Positions 63,362 through 64,000 of a stretch of 64,000 bases of DNA are shown here, piece after piece. The stretch covers positions 1 to 64,000 of the forward strand of contig JABSSL010000088.1 of NCBI GenBank assembly GCA_013214355.1, written 5' to 3'. The stretch is from Saprospiraceae bacterium. Lineage in GTDB: Bacteria > Bacteroidota > Bacteroidia > Chitinophagales > Saprospiraceae. Made by a program: the position numbers and the translations under genes. The first letter of the stretch is position 1; each line of letters opens with the position of its first letter. Below the pieces are notes generated by a model. It had not been told where the DNA came from and made no database searches. It saw nothing but the letters and a program-made list of their open reading frames with translations.

Positions 63362-64000
63362 TCAAGGCGATAGGAATTCTTTTAATTGCTGGTTCCAAAT
63401 CTTGACCCCTTCTGCATTCAAGTGATTGTTATCAAAAAAGTGCAGACTGTCAACCAATCCAAGACCTGAGTTATGGGTGTCATTGCGATAGTTTACCCCA
63501 ACTTTAGTCGCTAGTTCTTGTAAATAAGTATCGATTCGGTCCTGATCTTTGATTTTTTGGACGGTAAGGGTCGGCATCGGAGCAGAAATAAAACGTAGCT
63601 CAATATCTCGTTTTGCACAAAATTTTGCTATCTCTTCAATGGCCTTTTCATGCTTTGGCAAGGCCCAATTGGCTGCTAGTCCCAACTCATCATAAAGATC
63701 TGGGCTGCTGAGCTGTTGAGTGGAGATTCGTTCGTTTCTTTCTACGTAACCGGCCCCCTTATACTTTCCCGCATGATCTAGATGATCATCCCCACGGAGA
63801 TACTTCCGTAAAATATAAGGTAGAGCGTTCTTTCTCCGCAGCACCGGCAGGATGGTCAAGGCACTTATTTCATACAAATCGAAGGCCTGCCATAAAAACC
63901 TCCACTTCGCTGACGATGCCTCCATTTGTAACCAATTATTACCTCCGTTATTGAGTTGATCGGCCTCCATGAAGGTGTAGAAGTATAGTTCCATCACCAC
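63362..64000 (-). CDS. SGNH-hydrolase-like protein, 5' end outside the window
   Basis: At least 212 residues; the gene runs off the right edge, so the start at the edge is not real. The C-terminal catalytic-like block FFDNNHLNAEGVKIW carries the Asp-x-x-His of SGNH/GDSL esterases (here D-N-N-H), and LRFISAPMPTL resembles a core strand and loop. The block with the nucleophile Ser would lie upstream. Proteins like this are often acetyl-transfer or esterase accessory proteins for exopolysaccharides; no such genes are in view. Confidence 0.62.
   Translation of the reverse strand: MVMELYFYTFMEADQLNNGGNNWLQMEASSAKWRFLWQAFDLYEISALTILPVLRRKNALPYILRKYLRGDDHLDHAGKYKGAGYVERNERISTQQLSSPDLYDELGLAANWALPKHEKAIEEIAKFCAKRDIELRFISAPMPTLTVQKIKDQDRIDTYLQELATKVGVNYRNDTHNSGLGLVDSLHFFDNNHLNAEGVKIWNQQLKEFLSP

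Overview
The window reads as a chromosomal segment of a free-living, probably aquatic Bacteroidota bacterium, most likely a Saprospiraceae/Lewinella-type lineage. This is inferred from very large secreted proteins with type IX secretion (T9SS) C-terminal sorting domains, a SprB-repeat adhesin next to a PorP/SprF-type outer-membrane protein, promoter-like TAnnTTTG boxes, and family variants typical of the phylum. No rRNA, tRNA, insertion sequence, prophage or CRISPR array was found. Genes lie on both strands, often in short translationally coupled runs.

Region by region. 1-0.8 kb: a secreted YceI-family protein. 1.1-7.7 kb: a compact plus-strand biosynthetic cluster: FAD oxidoreductase, methyltransferase, type III polyketide synthase, FabL-like enoyl reductase, FabZ-like dehydratase, ketosynthase, acyl carrier protein and phosphopantetheinyl transferase. 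It looks like a type III PKS with its own small type II fatty-acid synthase, and probably makes an alkylresorcinol, alkylpyrone or quinone-like lipid. 7.8-14.7 kb: minus-strand operon folD, dinB-like, prmA and a 1521-residue exported protein of unknown function. 15.2-21.9 kb: a 1.8-thousand-residue SprB-repeat adhesin and its PorP/SprF-like partner. 22.1-26.7 kb: lon, overlapped by a Crp/Fnr-type regulator, then a near-ideal CRP-type operator and a small operon (tautomerase, atypical SDR lacking its catalytic Tyr, NTF2/lumazine-binding-like protein) whose leader holds a long inverted repeat. 26.8-33.7 kb: amidase lipoprotein, RlmI-like methyltransferase, an unusual Clp-like double AAA+ ATPase and an acyl-CoA hydrolase/transferase.

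33.9-46.97 kb is mainly minus-strand: OmpA-domain protein, GH5 glycosidase, membrane-anchored AraC regulator, coupled alpha/beta hydrolase and BtuF-like protein, an unknown membrane protein, and plsC-like, pabB and pabC genes, with rmuC on the plus strand and a threonine/serine dehydratase at the end. 47.0-53.0 kb is one giant T9SS exoprotein gene (phytase-like plus 5'-nucleotidase) broken by a single in-frame amber codon. 53-64 kb holds a PqiA-like membrane protein, a DUF695/RraB protein, miaA with a long C-terminal extension, a serine hydrolase with TPR-like tail, a thioesterase, a choice-of-anchor-B T9SS protein, a lysyl-endopeptidase-like protease with dockerin-like modules, and an SGNH-type protein cut by the window end.

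The points most worth following are the type III PKS/mini-FAS cluster, the Crp site with its structured leader and atypical SDR operon, the Clp-like ATPase whose two rings have lost complementary motifs, and the amber-interrupted exoprotein. All functional statements rest on motif reading by eye; no database search was run.
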